Source: Achromobacter agilis
Lineage (GTDB): Bacteria > Pseudomonadota > Gammaproteobacteria > Burkholderiales > Burkholderiaceae_B
NCBI RefSeq assembly: GCF_900496965.1
Contig: NZ_UFQB01000033.1
Location: 1-59,999 of the forward strand
Reading direction: 5' to 3'
DNA length: 59,999 bases
The position numbers were made by a program, and so were the translations under genes. How positions within the stretch are numbered: the stretch's first letter is position 1; each line of letters opens with the position of its first letter. Shown in pieces: positions 45,596 through 55,241 of this stretch. Below the pieces are notes generated by a model that saw nothing but the letters and a program-made list of their open reading frames with translations, had not been told where the DNA came from and did no database searches.

Positions 45596-46915
45596 ATGAT
45601 GCCTAGATCGACGTCGGACCCCTCGGAACGCATTGTCATCGTCGGCGGCGGCGCCGGCGGCCTGGAACTGGCTTCCAAGTTGGGCCGCGTCCACGGCCGG
45701 CAGCACATCACCCTGGTCGACAGCCGCCCCTTCCATATCTGGAAGCCTTCGCTGCACGAAGCGGCGGCCGGCACACTGGATATCCACCAGGAAGGCCTGT
45801 CCTACCTGATGCTGGCCCACATGAACGGGTTTTCGTTCGCGCAGGGCCGCCTCGAGGCCATAGACCGCGACCGCCGCCAGATCACGCTGGATGCGGTGAG
45901 CGACGCGCAGGGCCACGAGGTCCTGCCCCGCCGCGAACTCGCCTACGACACCCTGGTGCTGGCCCTGGGCAGCACCTCCAACTTCTTCAATACGCCCGGC
46001 GCGGCCGAGTACGCCGTCACGCTGGACACCACCGAAAACGCGGAACAGTTCCGCCTGACCATGCTCAAGGCGATGGCGCAGGTGGATCTGGCCAAGGTAC
46101 GCAATCCTTCGGCCCGGCTGGACCTGGTGATCGTGGGCGGCGGCGCCACCGGGGTCGAGCTCGCCGTGGAGCTGGTGGAAGCCAGCCATGTGGTCAGCGC
46201 CTACGGCCTGCCCAATTTCCGCGCCGAACGCGACCTGGCCATCACCCTGGTCGAAGGGGCGCCGCGCATTTTGTCGGCGCTACCCGAGAAGATCTCGGTG
46301 GCGGCCACCAACCGGCTCACCGAGCTGGGCATCAGCGTGGAAACCTCCTGCCGGGTGTCGGAAGTCACCAGCAGCACCGTTCGCACCGCGGATGGCCGCG
46401 AGATCCCCGCCCAGCTCTGCATGTGGGCGGCGGGGATCCAGGGCCCGGCGCTGCTGGCGGACCTGGGCTTGCCGCTGAACAAGCTGGGCCAACTGGAGGT
46501 CAACGAACGACTGGAAACCCCGGATCCGAACGTCCTGGCGCTGGGCGACTGCTGCGCCGCGCCCTGGCGCGAAGGCCGCACCGTGCCCGCCCGCGCCCAG
46601 GCCGCCCACCAAGAGGCCGACTACCTGGCGAAGAAGCTCACCGCCCGCTTGCGCCGCACGGCCGAGCCCGCCGAACCCTATGTCTACCAGGACCACGGCT
46701 CGCTGGTCTCGCTGGGCCAGGACGCGGGCGTGGGCAGCCTGATGGGCAAGCTGGCCGGACGGGGCCTGTTCGTAAGCGGTACACTGGCGCGCCTGATGTA
46801 CATGAGCCTGCACCTGATGCACCACAAAGCCGTGCTGGGCATCTCGCGCACCGCCTCCCTGGCCCTCGCCCGCCTGCTCATGCGGCGTGCGCGCCCCCGG
46901 GTCAAACTGCACTGA
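45596..46915 (+). CDS. ndh: Type II NADH dehydrogenase
   Basis: The 439-residue flavoprotein passes electrons from NADH to quinone without pumping protons. It has two dinucleotide motifs, VIVGGGAGGLELASKLG for FAD (residues 13-29) and LVIVGGGATGVELAVELVEA for NADH (about 178-197). It also has LALGDCCAAPW with the FAD-binding Asp and a C-terminal amphipathic region for membrane attachment. It is of normal length and separated from dgkA by 49 bases. Confidence 0.95.
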   Translation: MMPRSTSDPSERIVIVGGGAGGLELASKLGRVHGRQHITLVDSRPFHIWKPSLHEAAAGTLDIHQEGLSYLMLAHMNGFSFAQGRLEAIDRDRRQITLDAVSDAQGHEVLPRRELAYDTLVLALGSTSNFFNTPGAAEYAVTLDTTENAEQFRLTMLKAMAQVDLAKVRNPSARLDLVIVGGGATGVELAVELVEASHVVSAYGLPNFRAERDLAITLVEGAPRILSALPEKISVAATNRLTELGISVETSCRVSEVTSSTVRTADGREIPAQLCMWAAGIQGPALLADLGLPLNKLGQLEVNERLETPDPNVLALGDCCAAPWREGRTVPARAQAAHQEADYLAKKLTARLRRTAEPAEPYVYQDHGSLVSLGQDAGVGSLMGKLAGRGLFVSGTLARLMYMSLHLMHHKAVLGISRTASLALARLLMRRARPRVKLH

Positions 46916-46921
46916 ATCCCC

Positions 46922-47740
46922 ATGAACTTCATCCAAAAACTCGAACACGCCTGGACCACCAGCAACTCGCTCCTGCAAGTCGGCCTCGACCCCGATCCGC
47001 AGCGTTTCCCGCGCGAGCTGCAGGGCAAGCCTGACGCCATCTTCCAGTTCTGCCGCGACATCGTCGACGCCACCGCGCCGTATGCCTGCAGCTTCAAGCC
47101 GCAGATCGCCTACTTCGCCGCGCACCGCGCCGAAGACCAGCTGGAAGCGCTGTGCCAGCATATCCGCGACAAGCATCCCGACCTGCCGATCGTGCTGGAC
47201 GCCAAGCGCGGCGACATCGGCTCCACCGCCGAGAACTACGCCCGCGAAGCCTACGAGCGCTACCAGGCGCACGCGCTCACCGTCAGCCCCTACATGGGGC
47301 TGGACTCGGTCGAGCCCTACCTGGCCTGGCGCGACCGCGGCGTGATCGTGCTGTGCCGCACGTCCAACCCCGGCGGCTCCGACCTGCAATTCCTGAAGAT
47401 GAGTGACGGCGAGCCGCTGTACCTGCACGTCGCGGGCCTGGTGGCCGACAAGTGGAACGCCAACGGCCAATGCGGCCTGGTGGTGGGCGCCACGTTCCCG
47501 AACGAACTGGCCGCCGTGCGCCAGCGCATCGGCGACGCGCTGCCCCTGCTGGTCCCGGGCATCGGCGCCCAAGGCGGCGACATCACCGCGACCGTGAACG
47601 CCGGCGCCAACGCGGCCCGCAGCGGCATGATGATCAATTCGTCGCGCGCCATCATCTACGCCAGCGGCGGCGACGACTGGCGCGAAGCCGCCGGTTCGGC
47701 CGCCCAGGGCCTGCGCGACGCGATCAACGCGGTGCGTTGA
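46922..47740 (+). CDS. pyrF: Orotidine 5'-phosphate decarboxylase, type 2
   Basis: The 272-residue enzyme makes UMP from OMP. The type 2 pattern is clear: [25 protein letters not shown] and the active-site motif [17 protein letters not shown] with Lys and Asp. It begins six bases after ndh and is probably cotranscribed. It converges on the pncC gene with a nine-base gap. Confidence 0.97.
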   Translation: MNFIQKLEHAWTTSNSLLQVGLDPDPQRFPRELQGKPDAIFQFCRDIVDATAPYACSFKPQIAYFAAHRAEDQLEALCQHIRDKHPDLPIVLDAKRGDIGSTAENYAREAYERYQAHALTVSPYMGLDSVEPYLAWRDRGVIVLCRTSNPGGSDLQFLKMSDGEPLYLHVAGLVADKWNANGQCGLVVGATFPNELAAVRQRIGDALPLLVPGIGAQGGDITATVNAGANAARSGMMINSSRAIIYASGGDDWREAAGSAAQGLRDAINAVR

Positions 47741-47749
47741 TCCCCGGGG

Positions 47750-48316
47750 TCAGCGCCGGTTGACCGGCGCGCCCAGCAGTTCCAGCGCGCCGCGCAGCGC
47801 GTAATCCACCGCCGCCTGGCGCACCTGCGCGCGGTCGCCAGGAAACACATGGGTGACGGCGCGGCTGCTAATGCCGTCGCCCGCCCGCAAGGCGAAACCG
47901 AAGCACACCATCCCGACCGGCTTGCCGGGCGTAGCGCCGCCCGGCCCGGCGATACCGGTCGTGGACACCGCCACGTGCGCGGCAGGGGACGCCAGCAGGA
48001 CGCCGTTGGCCATTTCCAGGGCGACGGGCTCGCTGACCGCGCCGAAGTGATGCAGGGCGTCCGGCGAAACGTCCAGCTCGGACACCTTGGCGTCGTTGCT
48101 GTAGGTGACGAAGCCGCGTTCGAACCATTCGCTGGACCCCGCCACCGCCGTGATGGCGCCGGCCAGCAGGCCGCCGGTGCAGGATTCGGCCGTGCCCAGC
48201 ATCCAGCCCTTGCGTCGCAGGACATCGCCCAGCAGCTCGGCCAGCCCCAGCGTCGTCGCCTGCGCCAGCTCCCCGGCCGACCGGCCCGGCCGGACATTCT
48301 GTTGTTGCTCGCTCAT
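47750..48316 (-). CDS. pncC: Nicotinamide-nucleotide amidohydrolase (CinA C-terminal type)
   Basis: The 188-residue protein deamidates NMN to NaMN in NAD recycling. It matches the CinA C-terminal domain: GWMLGTAESCTGGLLAGAITAVAGSSEWFERGFVTYSNDAK with the catalytic Ser, and STTGIAGPGGATPGKPVGMVCF. It lacks the N-terminal COG1058 domain, as is common for free-standing PncC. It overlaps pgpA by four bases (ATGA). Confidence 0.93.
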   Translation of the reverse strand: MSEQQQNVRPGRSAGELAQATTLGLAELLGDVLRRKGWMLGTAESCTGGLLAGAITAVAGSSEWFERGFVTYSNDAKVSELDVSPDALHHFGAVSEPVALEMANGVLLASPAAHVAVSTTGIAGPGGATPGKPVGMVCFGFALRAGDGISSRAVTHVFPGDRAQVRQAAVDYALRGALELLGAPVNRR

Positions 48317-48849
48317 CCCAAGACTCCCGTGCGCGCGACCAGCGCCATGACCAGCAGGGCATATCCAGCCGCCACGATATCGTCCCACATCACGCCGAAA
48401 CCGCCCTTGATGTGGGCGTCGAAGAACTTGATGGGAGGCGGCTTGACGATGTCGAACGTACGGAACAGCACGAACGCCAACGCCTGCGGCAGCCAGCCCG
48501 CCGGCGTCAGCCAGAGCACCAGCCAGAACGCCACCATCTCGTCCCAGACCATTCCGACATGATCTGGCTGCTGGAGTTCGCGGCCGACGCGATGGCAGGC
48601 CCAGCAACCGTACAGGAACGCCACCGCCAGGAATGCGCCGATCGCCAGGTCCGACGCCGCCGGCGCGGCGGCGAGCCAGATGGCCCAGGCCAGCAGCGTG
48701 CCCCACGTGCCCGAGGCCGGCCGGATCAGGCCGCTGCCCAGGCCGAAGGCGATCAGCCGGCCCGGATCGCGGCAGACCCACGACAACGCGGGATACGCAG
48801 CCCGAGTGCGGTCGCGCATGGAAGAGGAGCGGGTATCGGTGGGAGGCAT
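48313..48849 (-). CDS. pgpA: Phosphatidylglycerophosphatase A
   Basis: The 178-residue membrane enzyme dephosphorylates phosphatidylglycerol phosphate. It shows AFGLGSGLIRPASGTWGTLLAWAIW, DHVGMVWDEMVAFWLVLW, FRTFDIVKPPPIKFFDAHIKGGFGVMWDDIVAA, all typical of PgpA. ATG 48849 is chosen because the family part begins shortly after it. It sits between thiL and pncC, a common order in betaproteobacteria. Confidence 0.95.
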   Translation of the reverse strand: MPPTDTRSSSMRDRTRAAYPALSWVCRDPGRLIAFGLGSGLIRPASGTWGTLLAWAIWLAAAPAASDLAIGAFLAVAFLYGCWACHRVGRELQQPDHVGMVWDEMVAFWLVLWLTPAGWLPQALAFVLFRTFDIVKPPPIKFFDAHIKGGFGVMWDDIVAAGYALLVMALVARTGVLG

Positions 48850-48881
48850 GGCGTCCAGGAGAATGAGGCGGAACGCGGCGG

Positions 48882-49847
48882 TCAGGCCGCGGGAAAGTGA
48901 TCGAAGCCGGCGGGCAGATCGGCCAGGGTCCGGCCTTGTCCGTCCTGCACGTCCAGGCCGGCCTGCTGCCGGATCTCGCCGATGCGGGCCGCGCGCGCGC
49001 CGGCCGACCGGGCGGCGGCCAGCACGGCCTCGCGCCGGGACGCCGGCGCGGTGAAACACAGTTGATAGACGTCGCCCCCGCCCAGCACGGCGCGCCGCAA
49101 CGGCGCCTCGTCCATGGACGCCAGGGCCGCGGCCACGGGGATCCGCTCGTAATGCAGGCTGGCGCCCACGCGGCTGGCGGCCAGGATATGGCCCAGGTCC
49201 TGCAACAGGCCGTCGGAGATATCGATGGCCGAATGGGCGATGCCGCGCAACGCCAGGCCCAGCGCCACTTGGGGCTGCGGCCATTCCAGCGCATCGCGGG
49301 TGGCCGCCAGCAAGGCTGGGTCGGCGGGGTATTGCCCGTCCAGCAGACGGTAGGCCACGTCGGCCGCGCCCAGCTCGCCGGACACCCAGACGTCATCGCC
49401 CGGCCGCGCGCCGTCGCGGCGCAATGCCTGGCCCGGGGCGACCGCGCCGAACACCGTCACGCTGATGGCCAGGTCGTGCGCGCTGCGGGTGGTGTCGCCG
49501 CCGATCAGCGGGCAGCCGTGGGCGTCGGCCAAGGCATGGAAGCCGTCGGCGAACGCCGCCAGCCAGGGTTCGTCCAGGCGCGGCAGGGCCAGGCCGAGCA
49601 CGCAGCCGACCGGGCGCGCGCCCATGGCGGCCAGGTCGGAGAGGTTGACCGCCAGGGCCTTGTGCCCCAGCGCCTTCGGATCCACGTCGGGAAAGAAATG
49701 GCGGCCTTCCAGCAGCAGGTCCGTGCTGGTAGCCACCTGCTCGCCGGGCGGTACCGGGAACAGGGCGCAATCATCGCCCACTCCCAGCAGGCCGGCAGGG
49801 GCCGCGCGGGTGAAATAGCGCGCGATCAGATCAAATTCGGACGCCAA
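48882..49847 (-). CDS. thiL: Thiamine-monophosphate kinase, TTG start
   Basis: The 321-residue ATP-dependent enzyme makes thiamine diphosphate. Family parts are SEFDLIARYFTR, GVGDDCALFPVPPGEQVATSTDLLLEGRHF, ALAVNLSDLAAMGARP, GGDTTRSAHDLAISVTVFG and AIDISDGLLQDLGHIL with metal-binding Asp residues. The family N-terminus begins at a TTG (49847); the first ATG in frame is 96 bases further upstream, in sequence unlike ThiL. TTG is therefore preferred. Confidence 0.94.
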   Translation of the reverse strand: MASEFDLIARYFTRAAPAGLLGVGDDCALFPVPPGEQVATSTDLLLEGRHFFPDVDPKALGHKALAVNLSDLAAMGARPVGCVLGLALPRLDEPWLAAFADGFHALADAHGCPLIGGDTTRSAHDLAISVTVFGAVAPGQALRRDGARPGDDVWVSGELGAADVAYRLLDGQYPADPALLAATRDALEWPQPQVALGLALRGIAHSAIDISDGLLQDLGHILAASRVGASLHYERIPVAAALASMDEAPLRRAVLGGGDVYQLCFTAPASRREAVLAAARSAGARAARIGEIRQQAGLDVQDGQGRTLADLPAGFDHFPAA

Positions 49848-49998
49848 GGCAACTCCGCATCCGGCACGGCAGGCCGGTATCGACTCCCACACGGGGCCTA
49901 CAGCCCCCCAAAACCATGCCCCGCGCCCCAAAACGCCCATCACAAGAAACAGGTGCCCCAGAATCCGGGCCGCGCGGATCCGGCTCCGCCGGTCCGCA

Positions 49999-50043
49999 GC
50001 GGCGCCCCCTTGGGGGGGAGGCGCGCAGCGCTTCGGGGGGGCT
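49999..50043. repeat. GC-rich C/G-run hairpin element next to nusB
   Basis: GCGCCCCCTTGGGGGGGAG and, further on, GCGCGCAGCGCTTCGGGG lie at the 3' end of nusB. The runs of C and G can pair in several ways. Short C-run/G-run elements of this sort are common between genes in Burkholderiales, so this is probably a dispersed repeat that may also act as a terminator for the rib-nusB transcript. Confidence 0.45.
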
Positions 50044-50536
50044 ACCTCTTGCTCTGGACTTCGTGCGAACGCACGTCGGCAGCCAGCTTGTCGAGCACGC
50101 CGTTGACGAACTTGAACCCGTCGGTGCCGCCGAAAGACTTGGCGAGTTCGACGGCTTCATTGATGGCGACCTTGTACGGCACTTCGACATGATGGATCAG
50201 TTCGAAGCTGCCGATCAGCAGGATGCCATGCTCGACAGGCGACAGCTCGGCCAGCGGGCGGTCGACGTAGGGCGTGAAACGCTCGCGCAGCGTGGGCGCT
50301 TCGCGCAGGACGCCATGCAGCAAGGTCTTGAACCACTGCGCGTCGGCCTCGGAAAAATCTTCGGTGTCGCGCAGATGGGCGTCGATCTCGCCGGCGTCCT
50401 GCGTGCCCTCGCCGCCGCGCAGCAGCCACGCATACACGCCCTGCAGCGCGAATTCGCGTGCACGGCGCCGGGCGCTGCGCGCGTTGGCGCGGGCTTGCGC
50501 CGCGCTATCAGCGCTGGTCGTCTTCTTCGTCGTCAA
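50042..50536 (-). CDS. nusB: Transcription antitermination factor NusB
   Basis: The 164-residue RNA-binding protein works with NusE (S10) on boxA in rRNA antitermination. It shows [45 protein letters not shown] and [33 protein letters not shown]. The best start is TTG 50536, inside the end of ribH (29-base overlap), with GAGG about ten bases before it. A longer frame from an ATG at 50611 would lie deep within ribH and read an unusual Lys/Thr-rich string. Confidence 0.93.
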   Translation of the reverse strand: MTTKKTTSADSAAQARANARSARRRAREFALQGVYAWLLRGGEGTQDAGEIDAHLRDTEDFSEADAQWFKTLLHGVLREAPTLRERFTPYVDRPLAELSPVEHGILLIGSFELIHHVEVPYKVAINEAVELAKSFGGTDGFKFVNGVLDKLAADVRSHEVQSKR

Positions 50537-51035
50537 AATCTTCGTCCTCGTCTTCGTCGTCTTCGTCTTCTTCCTCGGGCTCCAGGGCCGCCACCAGGTT
50601 GGCCATTTCAACGGCCACCTGGGCGCAATCGCGGCCCTTGCCGGCGGCGCGCGCCTGCGCCTGCTCGTCGGTGTCGACGGTCAGCACGCCGTTGGCGACG
50701 GGAACGCCGGTTTCCAGGGAAATACGGGTGATTGCCGCGGCCATTTCATTGCTGACCACTTCAAAGTGATAGGTTTCGCCGCGGATGACCGCGCCCAGCG
50801 CGATCAGGGCGTCGAATTCAAACGTTTCGGCCATGTGCGACAGGGCCACGCCCAGTTCCAGGGCGCCCGGAACGGTGGCGACCATCACGTCGCGTTCGTC
50901 CACGCCCAGCTCGGCCAGTTCCTTCAGGCACGCTTCGAGTTCGGCCTGGCCGATTTCCTCGTTGAAGCGGGCGCGTACGATGCCGATGTGCAGCCCTTCG
51001 CCGTTCAGGTCGGGGGTAAGGATGTAAGGGTTCAT
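50508..51035 (-). CDS. ribH: 6,7-dimethyl-8-ribityllumazine synthase with an acidic tail
   Basis: The 175-residue enzyme makes the lumazine precursor of riboflavin. It has [57 protein letters not shown] and [23 protein letters not shown], all normal. After residue 150 comes a tail almost wholly of Glu and Asp ([20 protein letters not shown]), encoded by GAC/GAG/GAA repeats. The nusB start codon lies in this tail. RibH forms large shells, so many charged tails would stand on the particle surface. Confidence 0.97.
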   Translation of the reverse strand: MNPYILTPDLNGEGLHIGIVRARFNEEIGQAELEACLKELAELGVDERDVMVATVPGALELGVALSHMAETFEFDALIALGAVIRGETYHFEVVSNEMAAAITRISLETGVPVANGVLTVDTDEQAQARAAGKGRDCAQVAVEMANLVAALEPEEEDEDDEDEDEDFDDEEDDQR

Positions 51036-51045
51036 ATGTCGGCCT

Positions 51046-52221
51046 TCAGTGTGTTGCGGGAGTGTTCGGAGGGTCGCAATCGTAACCCGTAATGGTGAGC
51101 GAGAAGCCCGCCATGCTGGGCATCTTGCGCGGACGGGCCAGCAGCTTCATCTGGCCCACGTTCAGGTCGCGCAGGATCTGGGCGCCAATCCCGTAAGTAC
51201 GCAGGCCGAAGCGATCGGCGTTGGCGGGGTTGGCAGGGGCTTTCGGGTCGTTCCAGCCGGCGATCTGGCCAAACAGGTGCTCGGTGGAAGACTGGCAGTT
51301 CATCAGCACCAGCACCCCCGCCGGCGCGGCGGCAATGGCCTGCAGCGCCTGCGCCACGCCCCAGCTGTGCGGGCTGGCGCCGGTATCGAGCACATCCAGC
51401 ACGGACGCCGGCTCATGCACGCGCACCAGCGTTTCGACGTCGGGAGTCACATTACCATGCACCAGGGCCAAATGGGCGGAGCCCGTGGCGGCGTCTTCGT
51501 AGGCCACGGCCTCGAAGGTGCCCCAGGCCGTTTGCATGGACCGCTTGCCGACGCGCTTGACGATGGATTCGTGTTCGCTTCGGTATTGGATCAGGTCGGC
51601 GATGGTGCCGATCTTCAGGCCGTGCTGGCGGGCGAATTCGACCAGGTCGGGCAGGCGCGCCATGGTGCCGTCGGGCTTCAGGATCTCGCAGATCACCGCG
51701 GCGGGCGTCAGCCCGGCCATGGCGGTCAGGTCGCAGCCGGCCTCGGTGTGGCCCGCGCGCACCAGCACGCCGCCGGGAACGGCCCGGACCGGGAAGATGT
51801 GGCCAGGCTGGACCAGGTCGGACGGTTTGGCGTCGCGCGACACCGCCACCTGGATGGTGCGGGCGCGGTCCGCGGCCGAAATGCCGGTTTCGACGCCTTC
51901 GGCGGCCTCGATCGACTGAGTGAAGTTGGTACCGTAGCGCGTGCCGTTGCGGGCCGCCATCAAGGGCAGGTCCAGCTGGCGGCAGCGGTCTTCGGTCAGG
52001 GTCAGGCACACCAGGCCGCGGCCGTGCGTCACCATGAAGTTGATGGCATCGGGCGTGACGAATTCGGCGGCCATGACGAGGTCGCCTTCATTTTCGCGGT
52101 CTTCCTCGTCAACCAGGATGACGATACGGCCGGCACGCAGCTCGGCGATGATCTCGGCGACCGAAGCGATACCGAAGGATTCCGGCTCGGAGCCGGGCAA
52201 AGAGGACAACTGGACGGACAT
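51046..52221 (-). CDS. ribBA: 3,4-dihydroxy-2-butanone 4-phosphate synthase with a degenerate GTP cyclohydrolase II domain
   Basis: The 391-residue protein has an intact RibB domain (residues 12-215) with [38 protein letters not shown] and [17 protein letters not shown]. The C-terminal half has the outline of GTP cyclohydrolase II, but where active enzymes read RVHSEC...RCDCG it reads [20 protein letters not shown], without the three zinc Cys. It can thus be expected to supply only the butanone phosphate; this type has been described as RibBX-like. It is 11 bases upstream of ribH. No FMN riboswitch was seen in front of it. Confidence 0.95.
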   Translation of the reverse strand: MSVQLSSLPGSEPESFGIASVAEIIAELRAGRIVILVDEEDRENEGDLVMAAEFVTPDAINFMVTHGRGLVCLTLTEDRCRQLDLPLMAARNGTRYGTNFTQSIEAAEGVETGISAADRARTIQVAVSRDAKPSDLVQPGHIFPVRAVPGGVLVRAGHTEAGCDLTAMAGLTPAAVICEILKPDGTMARLPDLVEFARQHGLKIGTIADLIQYRSEHESIVKRVGKRSMQTAWGTFEAVAYEDAATGSAHLALVHGNVTPDVETLVRVHEPASVLDVLDTGASPHSWGVAQALQAIAAAPAGVLVLMNCQSSTEHLFGQIAGWNDPKAPANPANADRFGLRTYGIGAQILRDLNVGQMKLLARPRKMPSMAGFSLTITGYDCDPPNTPATH

Positions 52222-52449
52222 GGCGGGCACGCAAACCAGGCGGGAAAGCCCGGATTTTACCGCCCCCAGAGGCAGAACCCCTATCCGGGCCTGCCGGCCC
52301 CGTCCAAAGAGAGGCATCCGGTTAAACTTCCGGCCGGAGACCCCCCTTAGAAATTACGCCCGCCCGCTGTGCCTTCGGCTTGCCGCCCCCCGGAACGGGG
52401 CGCTTTTTGCCTTGCGACGGCCCGGCGGCAAAAACCGAGGAAAAGCCCC

Positions 52450-53265
52450 ATGCAAGCCCTTGCGGCCATGCCTTTGACCGTCGCGGCGGCCGTCCGCGTC
52501 GTGCTGACCGACATCGACGACACGCTGACGACCGAAGGCCGCCTGCCGGCGGACGCCTATGCGGCGCTGGAACGCCTGGAACAGGCCGGCATCCAGGTGG
52601 TGCCCATCACGGGCCGCCCGGCCGGCTGGTGCGACCACATCGCCCGCATGTGGCCGGTGCGCGCCGTGGTCGGGGAGAACGGCGCGTTCTACTACGCCTA
52701 CGACCGCCAGGCCCGCCGCATGACCACGCACTACTGGACGGACGCCGCCTCGCGCCAGGCCAGCCGCCGGAAGCTGGACGCGATCCGCGACCGCGTCCTC
52801 ACCGAAGTTCCCGGCGCCGCCGTGGCCAGCGACCAGGACTACCGCGTGGCCGACCTGGCCATCGATTTCTGCGAGGACGTGCCCGCCCTGCCCGATTCGG
52901 CCATCAGCCGAATCGTCGAAATCTTCCAGGAAGCCGGCGCCCAGGCCAAGGTCAGCTCCATCCACGTCAACGGCTGGTTCGGCGACTACGACAAGCTCAC
53001 CATGACGCGCACGATGTTCCACAAGGAATTCGGCGCGGACGTGGCCGGCGCGCTGGACAGCACGCTGTTCATCGGCGATTCCCCCAACGACGAGCCGATG
53101 TTCGCCTACTTCCCGATCTCGGTCGGCGTGGCCAACATCCAGGCCCAGTTGCACCGCCTGACGCACCGCCCGGCCTTTGTCGCCGCCTTCCATGGCGGCG
53201 CGGGGTTCGTGGAAATGGCCGACCGGCTGCTGGCCGCGCGCGCCTCCCAAGCACAGCCGGCCTGA
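52450..53265 (+). CDS. HAD-family phosphatase (Cof/sucrose-phosphatase type, cap IIB)
   Basis: The 271-residue hydrolase has the nucleophile motif [17 protein letters not shown], the Ser/Thr motif [11 protein letters not shown], a Lys in the later helix and the acidic motif [15 protein letters not shown], with a large cap domain between. Relatives dephosphorylate sugar phosphates and phosphoglycerate-type compounds. ATG 52450 is preceded by GAGGAAAAG. It lies 12 bases before the iclR gene and close to a phosphonate-type transporter, so an organophosphate substrate is likely. Confidence 0.88.
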   Translation: MQALAAMPLTVAAAVRVVLTDIDDTLTTEGRLPADAYAALERLEQAGIQVVPITGRPAGWCDHIARMWPVRAVVGENGAFYYAYDRQARRMTTHYWTDAASRQASRRKLDAIRDRVLTEVPGAAVASDQDYRVADLAIDFCEDVPALPDSAISRIVEIFQEAGAQAKVSSIHVNGWFGDYDKLTMTRTMFHKEFGADVAGALDSTLFIGDSPNDEPMFAYFPISVGVANIQAQLHRLTHRPAFVAAFHGGAGFVEMADRLLAARASQAQPA

Positions 53266-53277
53266 GGTCCTGACAAC

Positions 53278-54096
53278 GTGGCGACCTCCAAGACTCCTTC
53301 CACCGCCGCCGCCAACGACGGCCGCCGCAGCATTCAGTCGATCGAAGTGGGCGTGCCGTTGCTTGCCGCCCTGGTCGACGCCGGCAAGCCCCTGACCCTG
53401 CGCGACCTGGCCGCGGGCGCCGGCATGACTTCCGCCAAGGCGCACCCCTACCTGGTCAGCTTCATCCGGGTCGGCCTGGTCCAGCAGGACGCCATCACCG
53501 GCCAGTACGAGCTCGGCCCCTTCGCCCTGCAAATGGGGCTGGTCAGCCTGCAGCGCCTGGATCCGGTGCGCATCGCCATGCCCGAGATCGCCAGGCTGCA
53601 GTCGGAAATCGGCCATACGCTAGGCATCGCGGTGCTCGGATCCCACGGGCCCACCATGATCCACATGACCGAAGCCAGCTACCCGGTCCACGTGAACATG
53701 AGAAAAGGCACGGTGATGTCGATGCTGCATACGGCGACCGGCCTGGTGTTCGCCGCCTGGCTGCCGCCCAAGGTCAGCGAACACTACATCGCGCGCGAAG
53801 AAGGCGACACGGCCGTCATCGCCAGCGTGCCGCCGCCCCGCAAGGAATCCCGGGCCAACATCGAGGCCCAGCTGGCGGACATCCGCGTGCACGGCATGGC
53901 CCGTGCGCTGGGCAACCCGCTGCCCGGCGTCGACGCGCTATCGGTGCCGGTGTTCGACAACACCGGCAATATCGTGCTGGCCCTGACCAGCCTGGGGCCG
54001 ACGGGCCTGTTCGACGTGTCCTGGGACGGCGCGATCGCGCGTCCGCTGCTGGATTGCGCCCAGGAGATCTCCCGCAAGCTGGGATACCGCGCTTAA
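53278..54096 (+). CDS. IclR-family transcriptional regulator
   Basis: The 272-residue protein has the N-terminal winged helix (SIQSIEVGVPLLAALVDAGKPLTLRDLAAGAGMTSAKAHPYLVSFIRVGLVQQD) and the GAF-like effector domain (about 95-265; TGLVFAAWLPP, GNPLPGVDALSVPVFD). It starts at GTG 53278. It is encoded upstream of phnD in the same direction, with a 139-base gap that could contain its operator. Control of the phosphonate-type transporter by an IclR protein would be unusual, since PhoB is the common regulator. Confidence 0.9.
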   Translation: MATSKTPSTAAANDGRRSIQSIEVGVPLLAALVDAGKPLTLRDLAAGAGMTSAKAHPYLVSFIRVGLVQQDAITGQYELGPFALQMGLVSLQRLDPVRIAMPEIARLQSEIGHTLGIAVLGSHGPTMIHMTEASYPVHVNMRKGTVMSMLHTATGLVFAAWLPPKVSEHYIAREEGDTAVIASVPPPRKESRANIEAQLADIRVHGMARALGNPLPGVDALSVPVFDNTGNIVLALTSLGPTGLFDVSWDGAIARPLLDCAQEISRKLGYRA

Positions 54097-54235
54097 GCGT
54101 ACTTCGCGCAAAAACGAACGCAAACCGAACATTTCGAACAAAAGACGAAAAAAAAGGCAGGGACTTTCCCAGGTGTGCCGTCCCCTCTTGTGTGTTTGAA
54201 TTCAGGAAACATTCATCTACAAGAGGAGACACACC

Positions 54236-55234
54236 ATGCACGCCTTGCGTCTATTGCAAGCGGCCGCCGTTGCCGCGTTCGCGTTCGGGGCGTCCGCAGC
54301 CCAGGCCGCCGACACCTGCTCCAATCGCGGCGACCTGGACCAGATGTACTGCGACGCCAACAAGGACCTGGTAGCGGATACGCCCGCCGATGCGTCCAAG
54401 CTCAAGACGCCGTCCACGCTGGTGTTCACCTATACCCCGGTGGAAGACCCGGCGGTCTATGAAGACATTTTCAAGCCCTTCACCAAGCACCTGTCCGAAT
54501 GCACGGGCAAGCGCGTCGTGTTCTACCAGGTGCAAAGCAACGCGGCTGAAATCGAGGCAATGCGCTCGGGCCGCCTGCACGTCGGCGGCTTCTCGACCGG
54601 CCCCACCGCCTTCGCGGTGAACATCGCCGGCGCCGTGCCGTTCGCGGTCAAGGGCTATGCCGACGGCTTCCAGGGCTACAACCTGATCGTCATCGTCAAG
54701 AAAGACAGCCCGTACCAGAAGCTGTCCGACCTGAAGGGCAAGAAGCTCGCTCACACCGCTCCCTCGTCCAACTCCGGCCACATGGCGCCCGTAGCGCTGT
54801 TCCCGAAGGAAGGCCTGACGCCCGACAAGGACTACAAGGTGATCTTCTCGGGCAAGCACGACCAGTCCGTGATGGGCGTGAACTCCGGCGACTACGACGC
54901 CGCCGCCGTGGCCTCGGACGTCTTCAAGCGCATGGTCGAACGCGGTCAGGTCAAGGAAGCCGACTTCCGCGTGATCTACCGCAGCGAGAAATTCCCGACT
55001 TCCTCGTTCGCCTATGCGCACGACCTGGAGCCGAAATTCCGCGACCAGATGCTCAAGTGCTTCTACGACTACCGCTTCCCCGCGGAAATGTCCAAAGCCT
55101 TCGACGGCGCCGACCGCTTCTATCCGGTGACCTACCAGAAGGACTGGGCCATCGTCCGCCAGGTCGCCGAATCGGGCGGCGAAAGCTTCAACCGCGCCGC
55201 CTACGACCGCGAAACCGCCAAGAGCAAGAAGTAA
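54236..55234 (+). CDS. phnD: Phosphonate/phosphite ABC transporter substrate-binding protein
   Basis: The 332-residue protein has a Sec signal (ending [11 protein letters not shown]) and the PhnD fold: [74 protein letters not shown] with the phosphonate-binding Ser and Thr residues, and [17 protein letters not shown]. It binds phosphonates or phosphite in the periplasm. AAGAGGAG precedes the ATG. phnC and two phnE genes follow in an operon. Confidence 0.95.
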   Translation: MHALRLLQAAAVAAFAFGASAAQAADTCSNRGDLDQMYCDANKDLVADTPADASKLKTPSTLVFTYTPVEDPAVYEDIFKPFTKHLSECTGKRVVFYQVQSNAAEIEAMRSGRLHVGGFSTGPTAFAVNIAGAVPFAVKGYADGFQGYNLIVIVKKDSPYQKLSDLKGKKLAHTAPSSNSGHMAPVALFPKEGLTPDKDYKVIFSGKHDQSVMGVNSGDYDAAAVASDVFKRMVERGQVKEADFRVIYRSEKFPTSSFAYAHDLEPKFRDQMLKCFYDYRFPAEMSKAFDGADRFYPVTYQKDWAIVRQVAESGGESFNRAAYDRETAKSKK

Positions 55235-55241
55235 GTCCAGT

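Noticed and set aside
52222..52449. Possible FMN riboswitch before ribBA
   Set aside because: The conserved FMN-aptamer blocks are not found in the leader, only GC-rich sequence with some short stems.
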